Shown here: positions 46,376 through 54,548 of the stretch, piece by piece
Position numbering within the stretch: position 1 is the stretch's first letter
Layout of the letters: every line of letters begins with the position of its first letter
NCBI RefSeq assembly: GCF_044197065.1
Contig: NZ_JBIQOI010000015.1
Span: 1 to 57,208, forward strand
Direction of reading: 5' to 3'
DNA length: 57,208 nt
From: Kluyvera ascorbata_C
GTDB taxonomy: Bacteria; Pseudomonadota; Gammaproteobacteria; Enterobacterales; Enterobacteriaceae
The notes under the pieces: generated by a model
The model's input: only the letters and a program-made list of their open reading frames with translations
Told to the model about the DNA's origin: nothing
Database searches by the model: none
Made by a program: the position numbers and the translations under genes

Positions 46376-46765
46376 ATGCTGGGATTAAAACAGGTTCATC
46401 ACATTGCCATTATTGCGGCCGATTACGCAAAGAGTAAGTCTTTTTACTGCGACATTCTCGGCTTTACGCTGCAGAGCGAAGCCTATCGGGAAGCGCGTGA
46501 TTCGTGGAAAGGCGACCTGGCGCTAAACGGTCAGTATGTGATTGAGCTTTTCTCCTTCCCGTTCCCGCCGGCGCGTCCAAGCCGCCCGGAAGCCTGTGGC
46601 CTGCGTCATCTGGCGTTTAGCGTGGATGACATTGACGCGGCGGTGGCGCACCTTGAGTCTCATGGTGTGGCCTGTGAAGCTATCCGTATCGACCCGTTTA
46701 CCGACAAGCGTTTTACCTTTTTCAATGATCCAGACGGCCTGCCGCTGGAGCTATACCAGCAGTAA
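46376..46765 (+). CDS. yaeR: VOC (glyoxalase/bleomycin resistance) family protein
   Basis: A single-domain 129-residue vicinal oxygen chelate protein. Metal-ligand positions of the fold are visible: His in VHHIAIIA, Glu in YVIELFSF, His in LRHLAFSV and Glu in LPLELY. Substrate unknown; lactoylglutathione lyase activity is not implied, because GloA is a different branch. It lies 62 bases after ldcC and just before tilS. Confidence 0.93.
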   Translation: MLGLKQVHHIAIIAADYAKSKSFYCDILGFTLQSEAYREARDSWKGDLALNGQYVIELFSFPFPPARPSRPEACGLRHLAFSVDDIDAAVAHLESHGVACEAIRIDPFTDKRFTFFNDPDGLPLELYQQ

Positions 46766-46778
46766 GGCTTGCCACTGA

Positions 46779-46806
46779 GCGCCCGGCCCGGTAACGTGCC
46801 GGGCTA
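46779..46806. repeat. REP-like palindrome between yaeR and tilS
   Basis: gcccgg and ccgggc arms around cccggtaacgtg form a GC-rich hairpin. It is shorter than the other REP units here. It separates yaeR from the tilS start by about 25 bases. Confidence 0.5.
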
Positions 46807-46828
46807 TATATCCCATTACGACATCGCC

Positions 46829-48145
46829 ATGACATCATCTTCGCTCGCGCAACGACTCTTACCGCACCGCCAGTTTCTGGTGGCATTTAGCGGTGGCCTC
46901 GACTCAACGGTGCTGTTGCATCAGTTGGTCTGCTGGCGTCAGCAGGAGCCAACCCTCTCATTGCGCGCTATCCATATCCATCACGGGATTAGCCAGAACG
47001 CCGATAGCTGGGTAGAACACTGCCAGCAGGTCTGCGCACAATGGCAGGTGCCGCTGGTGGTCGAGCGGGTAACGCTGGCACAGAGTGGCAGTGGGCTGGA
47101 GGCGGAAGCCCGAACCGCGCGCTATCAGGCGTTTCGCGAGGCGCTCAGGCCGGGCGAAGTTCTCGTGACGGCGCAGCATCTGGACGATCAAAGCGAGACC
47201 CTGCTGTTAGCGCTTAAACGCGGCAGCGGGCCCGCTGGGCTTTCGGCGATGCCTACGCATGCTGCGTTTGATGACACGCAGTTAATTCGTCCGCTGTTAC
47301 ATGAAACCCGTGCGGCGTTGCTACACTGGGCGCAGACGCATACGCTGACGTGGATTGAAGACGAGAGCAATCAGGATGATGCCTATGACCGCAATTTCCT
47401 GCGTCTGCGCGTCCTGCCGTTACTCAATGCCCGCTGGCCTCACTTTGCTGAAGCGGCGGCCAGAAGTGCGGCGCTGTGCGCTGAGCAGGAACAGCTGCTG
47501 GACGAGTTGCTGGCGGATGAGCTTGCGCGACTGCGTACGGACGCCGGGACGCTTGCCATCGAACCGATGATGGCGATGAGTGCGCCAAAACGGGCGGCGA
47601 TTTTGCGACGCTGGCTGGCGTGGCTCGGTGCGCCGATGCCTTCTCGGGAGGCGATAGCCCGGATATGGCAGGAGGTGGCGCTGGCGCGCGAAGACGCTGC
47701 GCCTTGTCTGCGCCTGGGCCACTTCGACGTTCGCCGCTATCAGCAGCAGCTTTGGTGGGTGAGGGCGCAGAAGGGGCAAACGGAGTCGGTGCTGGAGTGG
47801 ACTGACCGCACGATGCCGCTCGTGCTGCCGGGTGAACTCGGTGAACTGCACTGCATCGCCGGGGGCGACATTCGTCCGCCGCGGGCAGGCGAGTCCGTCT
47901 CGGTGCGGTTTAAAGCATCGGGAATGCTACATATTGCCGGGCGCAACGGTGGCCGTAAGCTAAAGAAAATCTGGCAGGAGCTTGGCGTACCGCCCTGGCT
48001 GCGCGACACCACGCCGCTGCTATTTTATGGTGACACGCTCATTACGGCTGTCGGTGTTTTTGTGACGGTCGACGGGGTATGCGAAGCAGGTGAGGGTATA
48101 GCGCTGAAGTGGGATAAAACGGGCAGCGACGCCGCCCGTGATTGA
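46829..48145 (+). CDS. tilS: tRNA(Ile)-lysidine synthetase
   Basis: Converts C34 of the CAU-anticodon tRNA-Ile to lysidine so that it reads AUA; essential. The protein has 438 residues, slightly longer than E. coli. It has the PP-loop ATPase motif SGGLDS (21-26), LLALKRGSGPAGLSAM, and C-terminal TilS substrate-binding domains ending near GRNGGRKLKKIWQELGVPPW. ATG 46829 is chosen from family alignment; its Shine-Dalgarno is poor. A TTG-started extension to 46769 would cross the REP-like hairpin and is unlikely. It converges with rof. Confidence 0.95.
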   Translation: MTSSSLAQRLLPHRQFLVAFSGGLDSTVLLHQLVCWRQQEPTLSLRAIHIHHGISQNADSWVEHCQQVCAQWQVPLVVERVTLAQSGSGLEAEARTARYQAFREALRPGEVLVTAQHLDDQSETLLLALKRGSGPAGLSAMPTHAAFDDTQLIRPLLHETRAALLHWAQTHTLTWIEDESNQDDAYDRNFLRLRVLPLLNARWPHFAEAAARSAALCAEQEQLLDELLADELARLRTDAGTLAIEPMMAMSAPKRAAILRRWLAWLGAPMPSREAIARIWQEVALAREDAAPCLRLGHFDVRRYQQQLWWVRAQKGQTESVLEWTDRTMPLVLPGELGELHCIAGGDIRPPRAGESVSVRFKASGMLHIAGRNGGRKLKKIWQELGVPPWLRDTTPLLFYGDTLITAVGVFVTVDGVCEAGEGIALKWDKTGSDAARD

Positions 48146-48146
48146 A

Positions 48147-48401
48147 TCATGATTCGCTAACGACCACGGTCCCGATTTCGGGGTGGCTGAAGCTGGTAAT
48201 ACGGTCGAGGCGCAGTTCGCGCAGTTCACCCGCGCTATCGACGACCAGATATTCCACGTTTTTACGCGATAACAGATCATGAGCCTTGGCTTGCAGCACT
48301 TCGCCGTCTTTCAGCTCCAGTGACAGGACGAGGTGGTGCTGGCAGGCGAGCTCAAGGTTGTCATAGTCATCACAATTGATGGGTTGATAAGTATCATTCA
48401 T
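48147..48401 (-). CDS. rof: Rho-binding antiterminator
   Basis: A small Sm-like protein that binds Rho and blocks its RNA loading, so inhibiting Rho-dependent termination. The protein has 84 residues, with MNDTYQPINCDDYDNLELAC at the start and ITSFSHPEIGTVVV at the end, matching E. coli Rof. The start at 48401 overlaps the end of yaeP by 8 bases; an ATG two codons upstream (48407) is also possible. Its stop lies one base from the tilS stop, so the two genes converge with no spacer. Confidence 0.93.
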   Translation of the reverse strand: MNDTYQPINCDDYDNLELACQHHLVLSLELKDGEVLQAKAHDLLSRKNVEYLVVDSAGELRELRLDRITSFSHPEIGTVVVSES

Positions 48402-48594
48402 CGACATAATCGCTCACCAGTAAGTTTGCCGCCGCATACGCGGCTTTTTCCCTGATTGATTCGGAAATGGCATTATCCGCCGCAACATCGTTCAACACCT
48501 TCAGTACACAACCTAGCGCATCCGGGATATACCCCAAATCACCGCTCGCAATCTCTGCGTAGCGTTGACGAATCAACTCACAATAGTTGCCCAC
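48394..48594 (-). CDS. yaeP: UPF0253 family small protein of unknown function
   Basis: A 66-residue protein matching E. coli YaeP from YCELIRQRYAEIASGDLG to the C-terminal AAYAAANLLVSDYVDE. No function is known. The start is GTG at 48594: it gives the family length and has a perfect AGGAGG five to six bases upstream. An ATG-started frame reaching to 48648 is open but lacks a ribosome binding site. It overlaps rof and is co-transcribed with it. Confidence 0.92.
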   Translation of the reverse strand: MGNYCELIRQRYAEIASGDLGYIPDALGCVLKVLNDVAADNAISESIREKAAYAAANLLVSDYVDE

Positions 48595-48652
48595 GTGCCC
48601 TCCTGTCTGCGCTTCAATAAGCCTATGAAGATAATCTCTGTTTAGCAAGGTG

Positions 48653-48658
48653 ACTATA
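48653..48658 (-). promoter_or_regulatory. Extended -10 promoter for yaeP-rof
   Basis: On the minus strand TG-A-TATAGT forms an extended -10 element about 60 bases before the yaeP start. The -35 region is poor. The rest of the 176-base divergent gap to yaeQ includes TACAAT at 48737-48742, a possible yaeQ -10. Confidence 0.45.
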
Positions 48659-48770
48659 TCATACTCATTTAAGCATTATCAGCGGGATGAGTGACGGCAG
48701 ATGCAATTCGGGACAGCCTTTTGGCCCTGATTTCGCTACAATGAGCCCCATTTTTCGCAGGAGTGAAGTC

Positions 48771-49316
48771 ATGGCGCTGAAAGCAACAATTTATAAGGCG
48801 GTGGTGAACGTCGCGGATCTCGACCGCAACCAGTTTCTGGACGCGTCGTTAACGCTGGCGCGTCATCCTTCCGAAACCCAGGAGCGTATGATGCTGCGCC
48901 TGCTGGCGTGGATTAAGTACGCGAACGAACGTCTGCAGTTTACCCGTGGGCTCTCTTCTGAGGACGAGCCGGAAGTATGGCTGCGCAACGATCATCTGGG
49001 CATCGACCTGTGGATTGAACTGGGTCTGCCGGATGAGCGCCGGATTAAAAAAGCCTGCAGTCTGTCTCAGGAGGTGGCGTTGTTCACCTACAATAGTCGT
49101 GCGGCAGAGATTTGGTGGCAGCAAAATCAGAACAAGATGGCGAGCTTTAAGAACCTGGCGGTCTGGTATCTTGATGATGAACAGTTGGCGAAGCTGAGCG
49201 CTTTTGCCGAACGCACCATGACGCTACAGGCCACTATTCAGGAAGGCGCTATCTGGCTATCTGACGTTCAGAATAATCTGGAAATTCACCTGACGCCGTG
49301 GCAACTGCCAGCATGA
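48771..49316 (+). CDS. yaeQ: YaeQ family protein (PD-(D/E)XK-like fold)
   Basis: A 181-residue soluble protein of the YaeQ family (MALKATIYKAVVNVADLDRN at the start). The family fold is related to restriction-endonuclease-like nucleases; activity is not proven. Early reports linked it to suppression of rfaH defects. The ATG at 48771 has AGGAGTGAA upstream. Its stop overlaps the arfB start (ATGA), which suggests translational coupling. Confidence 0.94.
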   Translation: MALKATIYKAVVNVADLDRNQFLDASLTLARHPSETQERMMLRLLAWIKYANERLQFTRGLSSEDEPEVWLRNDHLGIDLWIELGLPDERRIKKACSLSQEVALFTYNSRAAEIWWQQNQNKMASFKNLAVWYLDDEQLAKLSAFAERTMTLQATIQEGAIWLSDVQNNLEIHLTPWQLPA

Positions 49317-49726
49317 TTGTTATCTCCCGGCAGGTAAGTATCCCGGACGACGAGCTGACGATTACTGCCATCCGGGCGCAGGGGGCGGGTGGTCAGCACG
49401 TGAATAAGACCTCTACGGCGATTCACCTGCGTTTTGACATCCGGGCCTCCAGCCTGCCAGAGTATTATAAAGAGCGCCTGCTCGCAGCCAGCCACCACTT
49501 AATTTCTGCTGACGGTGTGATTATTATTAAGGCGCAGGAGTATCGCAGTCAGGAAATGAACCGCGAAGCGGCAATGGCTCGCCTGGTTTCGGTTATCCAG
49601 ACGCTGACCGCAGAACAAAAAAGTCGACGACCGACGCGCCCAACCCGGGCGTCGAAGGAGCGGCGGCTGACGTCGAAAGCGCAAAAGTCTTCAGTAAAAA
49701 ACTTGCGCGGTAAAGTTCGCTATTAA
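49313..49726 (+). CDS. arfB: Alternative ribosome-rescue factor B, peptidyl-tRNA hydrolase
   Basis: Releases peptides from ribosomes stalled at mRNA ends without a stop codon, independently of tmRNA. The protein has 137 residues. It has the catalytic GGQ (26-28) in AQGAGGQHVNKT, and a C-terminal basic tail (RRPTRPTRASKERRLTSKAQ) that enters the empty mRNA channel. It overlaps yaeQ by four bases. It is three residues shorter than E. coli at the C terminus. Confidence 0.96.
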   Translation: MIVISRQVSIPDDELTITAIRAQGAGGQHVNKTSTAIHLRFDIRASSLPEYYKERLLAASHHLISADGVIIIKAQEYRSQEMNREAAMARLVSVIQTLTAEQKSRRPTRPTRASKERRLTSKAQKSSVKNLRGKVRY

Positions 49727-49762
49727 GCCGGACGTGGATGTAATAAGAATAAGGATTTGAGG

Positions 49763-50464
49763 GTGAAAAAAGCGATATTGGCCATTGCGGCCACGGGGAT
49801 GCTGTTTGGACTTTTCGGATGTAACCATTCGGAAGTGAATACGCTAAAACCGACTCAAGCGGCTGAATTAACGCCGATGCAGCAAAGCTGGCGCGGTGTT
49901 ATCCCTTGCGCCGATTGCGAAGGTATTGAAACGTCGCTGTTCCTTGAGAAGGACGGCACCTGGGTGATGAACGAACACTACCAGGGCGTGAGCAGTGAGC
50001 CATCTTCATTTGGCTCCTACGGTACCTGGGCGCGTACCGCCGATAAACTGGTGCTGACGGACAGCGAAGGCGAGAAGTCATACTATCGTGCGAAGGGCGA
50101 GAAGCTGGAGATGCTTGACCGCGAAGGTAATCCGATTGAGTCAAAGCTTAACTATACACTGGAGCCGGTGAAAGCCAGCCTGCCAACCACGCCAATGGCG
50201 ATGCGCGGGATGTACTTCTATATGGCGGATGCGGCCACCTTCACCGACTGCGCCACCGGCCAGCGCGTGGCGGTAGCGAATAATGCCCAGTTGGAACGTG
50301 ACTACGCCGCCGCGCAGGGTAGCGACAGCAAGCCGATTCTGCTGGTGGTTGATGGACACTTTACCGTTGAGCCAAATCCGGATACCGGTGCGATGGTGAA
50401 AACGCTGGCGACCGATAAAGCCGGAAAATTTGCGCCTGGTAAAGACTGTACCAGCGCGAAGTAA
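49763..50464 (+). CDS. nlpE: Envelope-stress lipoprotein NlpE (CutF)
   Basis: Outer membrane lipoprotein that activates the Cpx response on surface contact or lipoprotein trafficking stress. The protein has 233 residues. Its lipobox ends GLFGC with Cys20 as the lipid site, the N-terminal domain has PCADCEG, and a C-terminal OB-like domain carries a further Cys pair. The start is GTG at 49763, seven bases after AAGGA; a TTG at 49757 is too close to that site. Residues near the C terminus diverge from E. coli. yaeF, next in E. coli, is absent. Confidence 0.95.
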   Translation: MKKAILAIAATGMLFGLFGCNHSEVNTLKPTQAAELTPMQQSWRGVIPCADCEGIETSLFLEKDGTWVMNEHYQGVSSEPSSFGSYGTWARTADKLVLTDSEGEKSYYRAKGEKLEMLDREGNPIESKLNYTLEPVKASLPTTPMAMRGMYFYMADAATFTDCATGQRVAVANNAQLERDYAAAQGSDSKPILLVVDGHFTVEPNPDTGAMVKTLATDKAGKFAPGKDCTSAK

Positions 50465-50472
50465 AGGTATTT

Positions 50473-50553
50473 GTTGGCCTGATAAGCGTAGCGCCATCAG
50501 GCAATTCGGTGCCGATTGCCGGATGGCTGCGTAAACGCCTTACCCGGCCTACA
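50473..50553. repeat. REP pair between nlpE and proS
   Basis: Two units: ggcctgataagcgtagcgcc on the left and attgccggatggctgcgtaa with its ccttacccggcc arm on the right. It lies between convergent genes, in the place where E. coli K-12 has yaeF. Confidence 0.88.
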
Positions 50554-50560
50554 ACGATAA

Positions 50561-50588
50561 AAAAAGCCTCGCAAATGCGAGGCTTTTT
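50561..50588 (-). terminator. Terminator of proS, bidirectional
   Basis: aaaaagcctcgca and tgcgaggcttttt pair over 13 positions with a minimal loop, A-run on one side and T-run on the other. It can serve nlpE on the plus strand and proS on the minus strand. Confidence 0.92.
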
Positions 50589-50591
50589 GTC

Positions 50592-50622
50592 GACCGGACG
50601 AGGCGTTAACGCCGACTCCGGG
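50592..50622. repeat. Single REP-like palindrome near the proS 3' end
   Basis: ccggacgaggcgttaacgcc followed by gactccggg. It is nearly the same module as the one after mrcB at 2737-2768. Confidence 0.75.
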
Positions 50623-50637
50623 AGGGCATCGAACGAG

Positions 50638-52356
50638 TTAGCCCTTAATAGCGTTAACCAGGTAATCAACGATGTCGCCGGTTTTAATCAGCTGCTTCTC
50701 GCCGTTACGACGGTATTTGTATTCGATATCGTCGTTATCGAGGTTACGGTCACCCAGCACGATGGTGTGAGGAATACCGATAAGCTCCATATCCGCGAAC
50801 ATCACGCCAGGGCGCTCTTTACGGTCGTCCATCAGCACTTCGATACCCTGTGCACGCAGTTCAGCGTAAAGCTTCTCAGCCAGCTCCTGAACACGGTAGG
50901 ATTTGTGCATGTTCATTGGCAGAATGGCAACCTGGAATGGTGCAATGGCGTCTGGCCATACGATACCGCGGTCGTCAAAGTTCTGCTCAATAGCAGCGGC
51001 AACCACACGAGTTACACCGATACCGTAGCAGCCCATGGTCAGGATCTGGTTGCGGCCATCCTCGCCCTGTACGGAGGCTTTCATCGCTTCGGAGTACTTA
51101 GTACCCAACTGGAAGATGTGGCCCACTTCGATACCGCGTTTAATCAGCAGCGTGCCTTTACCGTCTGGGCTTGGGTCGCCAGCGACAACGTTACGGATGT
51201 CAGCCACTTCTGGCGTCGCCACGTCGCGATCCCAGTTGATGCCGAAGTAGTGCTTACCGTCGATGTTAGCACCGGCCGCGAAATCGCTCATCACGGCGAC
51301 GGTACGGTCGATAATCACCGGAATTGGCATATTGACTGGGCCGAGGGAGCCTGGACCGGCTTTCACCAGCGCACGAATTTCTTCTTCAGTGGCGAAGGTC
51401 AGCGGGCTTGCAACCTGCGGCAGTTTTTCTGCTTTGACTTCGTTCAGTTCGTGATCGCCGCGAACCAGCAGGGCAACCAGCGGAGACTTGCTGCCTTCCA
51501 CCGCTTTCACCAGCAGGGTTTTCACGGTTTTCTCGATTGGCAGATTGAACTGCTCAACCAGCTCGGCGATGGTTTTCGCGTTCGGCGTATCAACCAGCGT
51601 CATTTCCTGCGTTGCTGCTGCACGTGGTTCTTTTGGTGCCACTGCTTCAGCGAACTCGATGTTTGCCGCGTAGTCGGAGGAGTCAGAGAAGATCACATCG
51701 TCTTCGCCGCTCTGCGCCAGTACCTGGAATTCATGGGAAGCGCTACCGCCGATAGAACCGGTGTCAGCCTGTACCGCACGGAAATCCAGACCCATACGGC
51801 TGAAGATTTTGCTGTAGGCCGCATACATCGCGTCGTAGGTTTCCTGCAGGGATTCCTGAGAAGTATGGAAAGAGTAAGCATCTTTCATCAGGAATTCGCG
51901 GGAACGCATCACGCCGAAGCGTGGACGCACTTCGTCACGGAATTTGGTCTGGATCTGGTAGAAGTTCAGCGGCAGCTGTTTGTAAGAGCTCAGCTCGTTA
52001 CGAATCAGGTCGGTGATGACTTCTTCGTGGGTTGGACCCAGAACGAATGGACGATCGCCACGGTCTGCAATGCGCAGAAGTTCCGGGCCGTACTGTTCCC
52101 AACGACCGCTCTCTTCCCAGAGTTCAGAAGGCTGAACTACCGGCATTAACACCTCGATAGCACCGGCGTTGTTCATCTCTTCACGCACGATCTTTTCGAC
52201 TTTTCTCAGGACGCGCACGCCGGTCGGCAGCCAGGTGTATAACCCGGAGGCCAGCTTGCGGATCATCCCGGCGCGCAGCATCAGCTGGTGGCTGATAACC
52301 TCGGCGTCGGCAGGTGTCTCCTTCAGAGTGGAGAGCAGGTATTGGCTAGTACGCAT
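50638..52356 (-). CDS. proS: Prolyl-tRNA synthetase
   Basis: Charges tRNA-Pro. The protein has 572 residues of the bacterial-type class II enzyme. It has motif 1 and motif 2 (TKFRDEVRPRFGVMRSREF) of the catalytic core, the inserted editing domain (about 220-400) that removes Ala-tRNA-Pro, motif 3 (GCYGIGVTRVVAAAIE) and a C-terminal anticodon-binding domain. The ATG at 52356 (MRTSQYLL) gives the E. coli length. On the minus strand a consensus -35 TTGACA (52452-52447) with TAAACT 15 bases later lies about 75 bases upstream. Confidence 0.98.
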   Translation of the reverse strand: MRTSQYLLSTLKETPADAEVISHQLMLRAGMIRKLASGLYTWLPTGVRVLRKVEKIVREEMNNAGAIEVLMPVVQPSELWEESGRWEQYGPELLRIADRGDRPFVLGPTHEEVITDLIRNELSSYKQLPLNFYQIQTKFRDEVRPRFGVMRSREFLMKDAYSFHTSQESLQETYDAMYAAYSKIFSRMGLDFRAVQADTGSIGGSASHEFQVLAQSGEDDVIFSDSSDYAANIEFAEAVAPKEPRAAATQEMTLVDTPNAKTIAELVEQFNLPIEKTVKTLLVKAVEGSKSPLVALLVRGDHELNEVKAEKLPQVASPLTFATEEEIRALVKAGPGSLGPVNMPIPVIIDRTVAVMSDFAAGANIDGKHYFGINWDRDVATPEVADIRNVVAGDPSPDGKGTLLIKRGIEVGHIFQLGTKYSEAMKASVQGEDGRNQILTMGCYGIGVTRVVAAAIEQNFDDRGIVWPDAIAPFQVAILPMNMHKSYRVQELAEKLYAELRAQGIEVLMDDRKERPGVMFADMELIGIPHTIVLGDRNLDNDDIEYKYRRNGEKQLIKTGDIVDYLVNAIKG

Positions 52357-52469
52357 GTTGTTACGGTTCCAGTTGAACGATCGAACAGGCTCAAGTCGAG
52401 CCTGGCACAAAAACAAAAGTGATTTAGTTTACCAGCGAGAAAGGGATGTCAAAAGAGAGCGCGGTGAAA

Positions 52470-53177
52470 TTACCGGGCTTCCAGTGCAAAGACCTCAAAT
52501 CCTGACGGTGTTACGCGCCAGCGGACGTTAAAGTCCAGCAGCCAGACGGCGTAGGTCTTTCCTTCTTCCTCGTTCTTACGATAGGCCGGACGCGGGTCCT
52601 GGGCCAGTACTTCGGCAATAAAACGACGTAAATGCGGGTAGCGTTTTTCCAGACCGATAAGCTGCTGGGCAATGTCATCGCTGAAGGTGACCTCAACATT
52701 GGCCTGCGGCGCATCCTGAGCGTAGCTGGCGCGAGCGTCAGGAAGCGACTCGGCGAAGGGTAAGTAGGGCTTAATATCGACTACCGGCGTACCGTCCACT
52801 AAATCGAGCCCACCGAGCTCCAGAATGACGTGCTCTTTCTGGCAGCGAACGCCACGCAGCTCAACCAGCGACATCCCGATAGGGTTTGGGCGGAAGGTGG
52901 AGCGGGTGGCAAAGACGCCCATCCGTGCATTTCCGCCGAGGCGGGGTGGTCGCACTGTGGGACGCCAGCCGCCTTCCATCGTCTGATGGAAGACGAACAG
53001 TACCCATAAATGGCTGAATGCTTCCAGACCGCGCACGGCGTCGGCCTGGTTGTACGGAGGCAGCAGATGCAGCTCGCCACTACAGCTTTTGACCAGCCCT
53101 GGTTGGCGAGGTACGGCAAACTTCTCTTTATAAGGAGAGCGGATAACGCCTATTTGTTCAAATGCGAATGGGCTCAT
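52470..53177 (-). CDS. trmO: tRNA (N6-threonylcarbamoyl-A37) methyltransferase
   Basis: Methylates t6A37 of tRNA-Thr to m6t6A, as established for E. coli TrmO (formerly TsaA/YaeB). The protein has 235 residues. It has the beta-barrel VirR/TrmO domain with GVIRSPYKEKFAVPRQPGL, FHQTMEGGWRPTVRPPRLGG, ATRSTFRPNPIG and LDLVDGTPVVDIKPY. The start overlaps the rcsF stop by three bases (ATGA on the minus strand), so it is coupled to rcsF. Confidence 0.95.
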   Translation of the reverse strand: MSPFAFEQIGVIRSPYKEKFAVPRQPGLVKSCSGELHLLPPYNQADAVRGLEAFSHLWVLFVFHQTMEGGWRPTVRPPRLGGNARMGVFATRSTFRPNPIGMSLVELRGVRCQKEHVILELGGLDLVDGTPVVDIKPYLPFAESLPDARASYAQDAPQANVEVTFSDDIAQQLIGLEKRYPHLRRFIAEVLAQDPRPAYRKNEEEGKTYAVWLLDFNVRWRVTPSGFEVFALEAR

Positions 53178-53578
53178 TGCGCGCTGACGTTAAGGGCTGA
53201 ACCTACGCAGACCGCTTGACGGTAGCAACCCGGCGTGCCGCTGGTGACTTCACAGCTGTGCAGCAGTACCGCATTGGCCTTCATTTTAGAGGCGTTGATC
53301 TGCATGCGCTTACGTGCCGTTGGGATATTTGGTGGGGAATCCTGATTAGTGCCCTGGCATGAGTCACCGGAAACTTCGCCCAGATCGCGGAACGGCTTAC
53401 CGACCAGATCTTCAGCGTTGGTGATAATTCTCACCGGCGTAGCGCGTGGCGCTTTCGGTTTCGCGGTCTCCGTTTTCGCGGGGGTCGCAGTGCTTTGAAT
53501 GGGTTCAACAGGAGATCTGTTTAGCATGGAACAGCCACCTAACAGGAGTGCTAATAAACAGACCGGTAAAGCACGCAT
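53174..53578 (-). CDS. rcsF: Outer membrane lipoprotein sensor of the Rcs phosphorelay
   Basis: Detects lipopolysaccharide and peptidoglycan stress and relieves IgaA inhibition of the Rcs system. The protein has 134 residues. A lipoprotein signal peptide ends LLGGC with Cys16 as the lipid site, followed by a Pro/Lys-rich disordered linker. The folded domain has four cysteines (SGDSCQ, LHSCEV, PGCYRQAVC) that form non-consecutive disulfides in E. coli. The ATG at 53578 is chosen for the signal peptide. A -10 TATAAT lies just upstream on the minus strand (53596-53591). Confidence 0.97.
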   Translation of the reverse strand: MRALPVCLLALLLGGCSMLNRSPVEPIQSTATPAKTETAKPKAPRATPVRIITNAEDLVGKPFRDLGEVSGDSCQGTNQDSPPNIPTARKRMQINASKMKANAVLLHSCEVTSGTPGCYRQAVCVGSALNVSAQ

Positions 53579-53590
53579 AGTAATTCCTCT

Positions 53591-53596
53591 ATTATA
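53591..53596 (-). promoter_or_regulatory. Predicted rcsF promoter -10
   Basis: A consensus TATAAT on the minus strand only 12 bases before the rcsF ATG, so the transcript would have almost no leader if this is used. The -35 region is weak. The metQ terminator lies immediately upstream, which makes an own promoter for rcsF-trmO likely. Confidence 0.4.
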
Positions 53597-53641
53597 AAGG
53601 GTAGACCAGGGGGCTATTGAATCAGGTGCTTGCATAAATGA

Positions 53642-53665
53642 CAAGACGGGCATGTGCCCGTCTTG
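53642..53665 (-). terminator. Terminator of metNIQ
   Basis: caagacgggca and tgcccgtcttg form an 11-bp perfect stem with a two-base centre, about 27 bases after the metQ stop. On the minus strand it is followed by tcattta, a weak T-tract. Confidence 0.7.
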
Positions 53666-53691
53666 AAAGATACTGCTTAGCGGTATTGCGA

Positions 53692-54507
53692 TTACCAGCC
53701 TTTAACAGCGCCGCCGTTAAAGATCTTGTTCGCCGCTTCGTACACTTCGTCAGACTGGTAAGCCTGTACGAATTTCTTCACGTTTTCAGCGTCTTTGTTA
53801 TCTTCACGCGTAACGATCAGGTTCACGTACGGAGAGTCTTTGCCTTCAACGAAGATACCGTCTTTCGCTGGAGTCAGGTTGATCTGGCTGGCGTAAGTGG
53901 TGTTGATAACGGCCAGGGCAATCTGCGCATCGTCCAGAGAACGTGGCAGCTGTGGTGCTTCCAGCTCAACAATCTTCAGGTTTTTCGGGTTCTCGGTGAT
54001 GTCCAGCGCGGTTGGCAGCAGACCCACGTCATCTTTCAGTTTGATCAGGCCCACTTGTTGCAGCAGCAGCAGGGAACGGCCAAGGTTGGTCGGGTCGTTT
54101 GGTACCGCAATCTGGGAGCCCGGCTGCAGTTCATCCAGAGATTTGATTTTCTTGGAGTAGCCCGCGATTGGGTAAACGAAGGTGTTACCTACGGAAACCA
54201 GTTTGTAGCCGCGGTCTTTAATCTGCTGATCAAGATACGGTTTGTGCTGGAAGGCGTTGGCGTCGATGTCGCCTTTGCTCAGCGCTTCGTTCGGCAGAAC
54301 GTAATCGTTGAAGGTAACCAGCTCAACGTCCAGGCCATATTTTTCTTTTGCTACTTTCTGTGCAACTTCAGCAACCTGCTGTTCTGCACCGACAATTACG
54401 CCGACTTTAATGTGGTTTGGATCTTTCTCGTCCTGGCCGCAACCAACAAGTGCCAGAGAACCAATCAGGGCCCCAACTGCCGCAAAGGTTTTAAAATTGA
54501 ACGCCAT
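53692..54507 (-). CDS. metQ: D-/L-methionine-binding lipoprotein
   Basis: Substrate-binding component of the MetNIQ methionine ABC importer, anchored to the inner membrane by lipid. The protein has 271 residues. The lipobox LVGC ends at Cys23; NlpA-family features include KVGVIVGAEQQVAEVAQKVA, NAFQHKPYLDQ and AVPNDPTNLGRSL. It lies 41 bases after metI. Confidence 0.98.
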   Translation of the reverse strand: MAFNFKTFAAVGALIGSLALVGCGQDEKDPNHIKVGVIVGAEQQVAEVAQKVAKEKYGLDVELVTFNDYVLPNEALSKGDIDANAFQHKPYLDQQIKDRGYKLVSVGNTFVYPIAGYSKKIKSLDELQPGSQIAVPNDPTNLGRSLLLLQQVGLIKLKDDVGLLPTALDITENPKNLKIVELEAPQLPRSLDDAQIALAVINTTYASQINLTPAKDGIFVEGKDSPYVNLIVTREDNKDAENVKKFVQAYQSDEVYEAANKIFNGGAVKGW

Positions 54508-54548
54508 GCTTAATATCCTTAAACTTTTGAGTTGTGTTGTGTGTAACG

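Noticed and set aside
48597..48648. Longer YaeP starting at the ATG at 48648
   Set aside because: No ribosome binding site before it, whereas GTG 48594 has a perfect AGGAGG and gives the family length.
50509..52149. A 546-codon open frame on the plus strand opposite proS
   Set aside because: It lies wholly antisense to a clear prolyl-tRNA synthetase, has no recognisable family, and such frames arise from biased codon use on the real strand.
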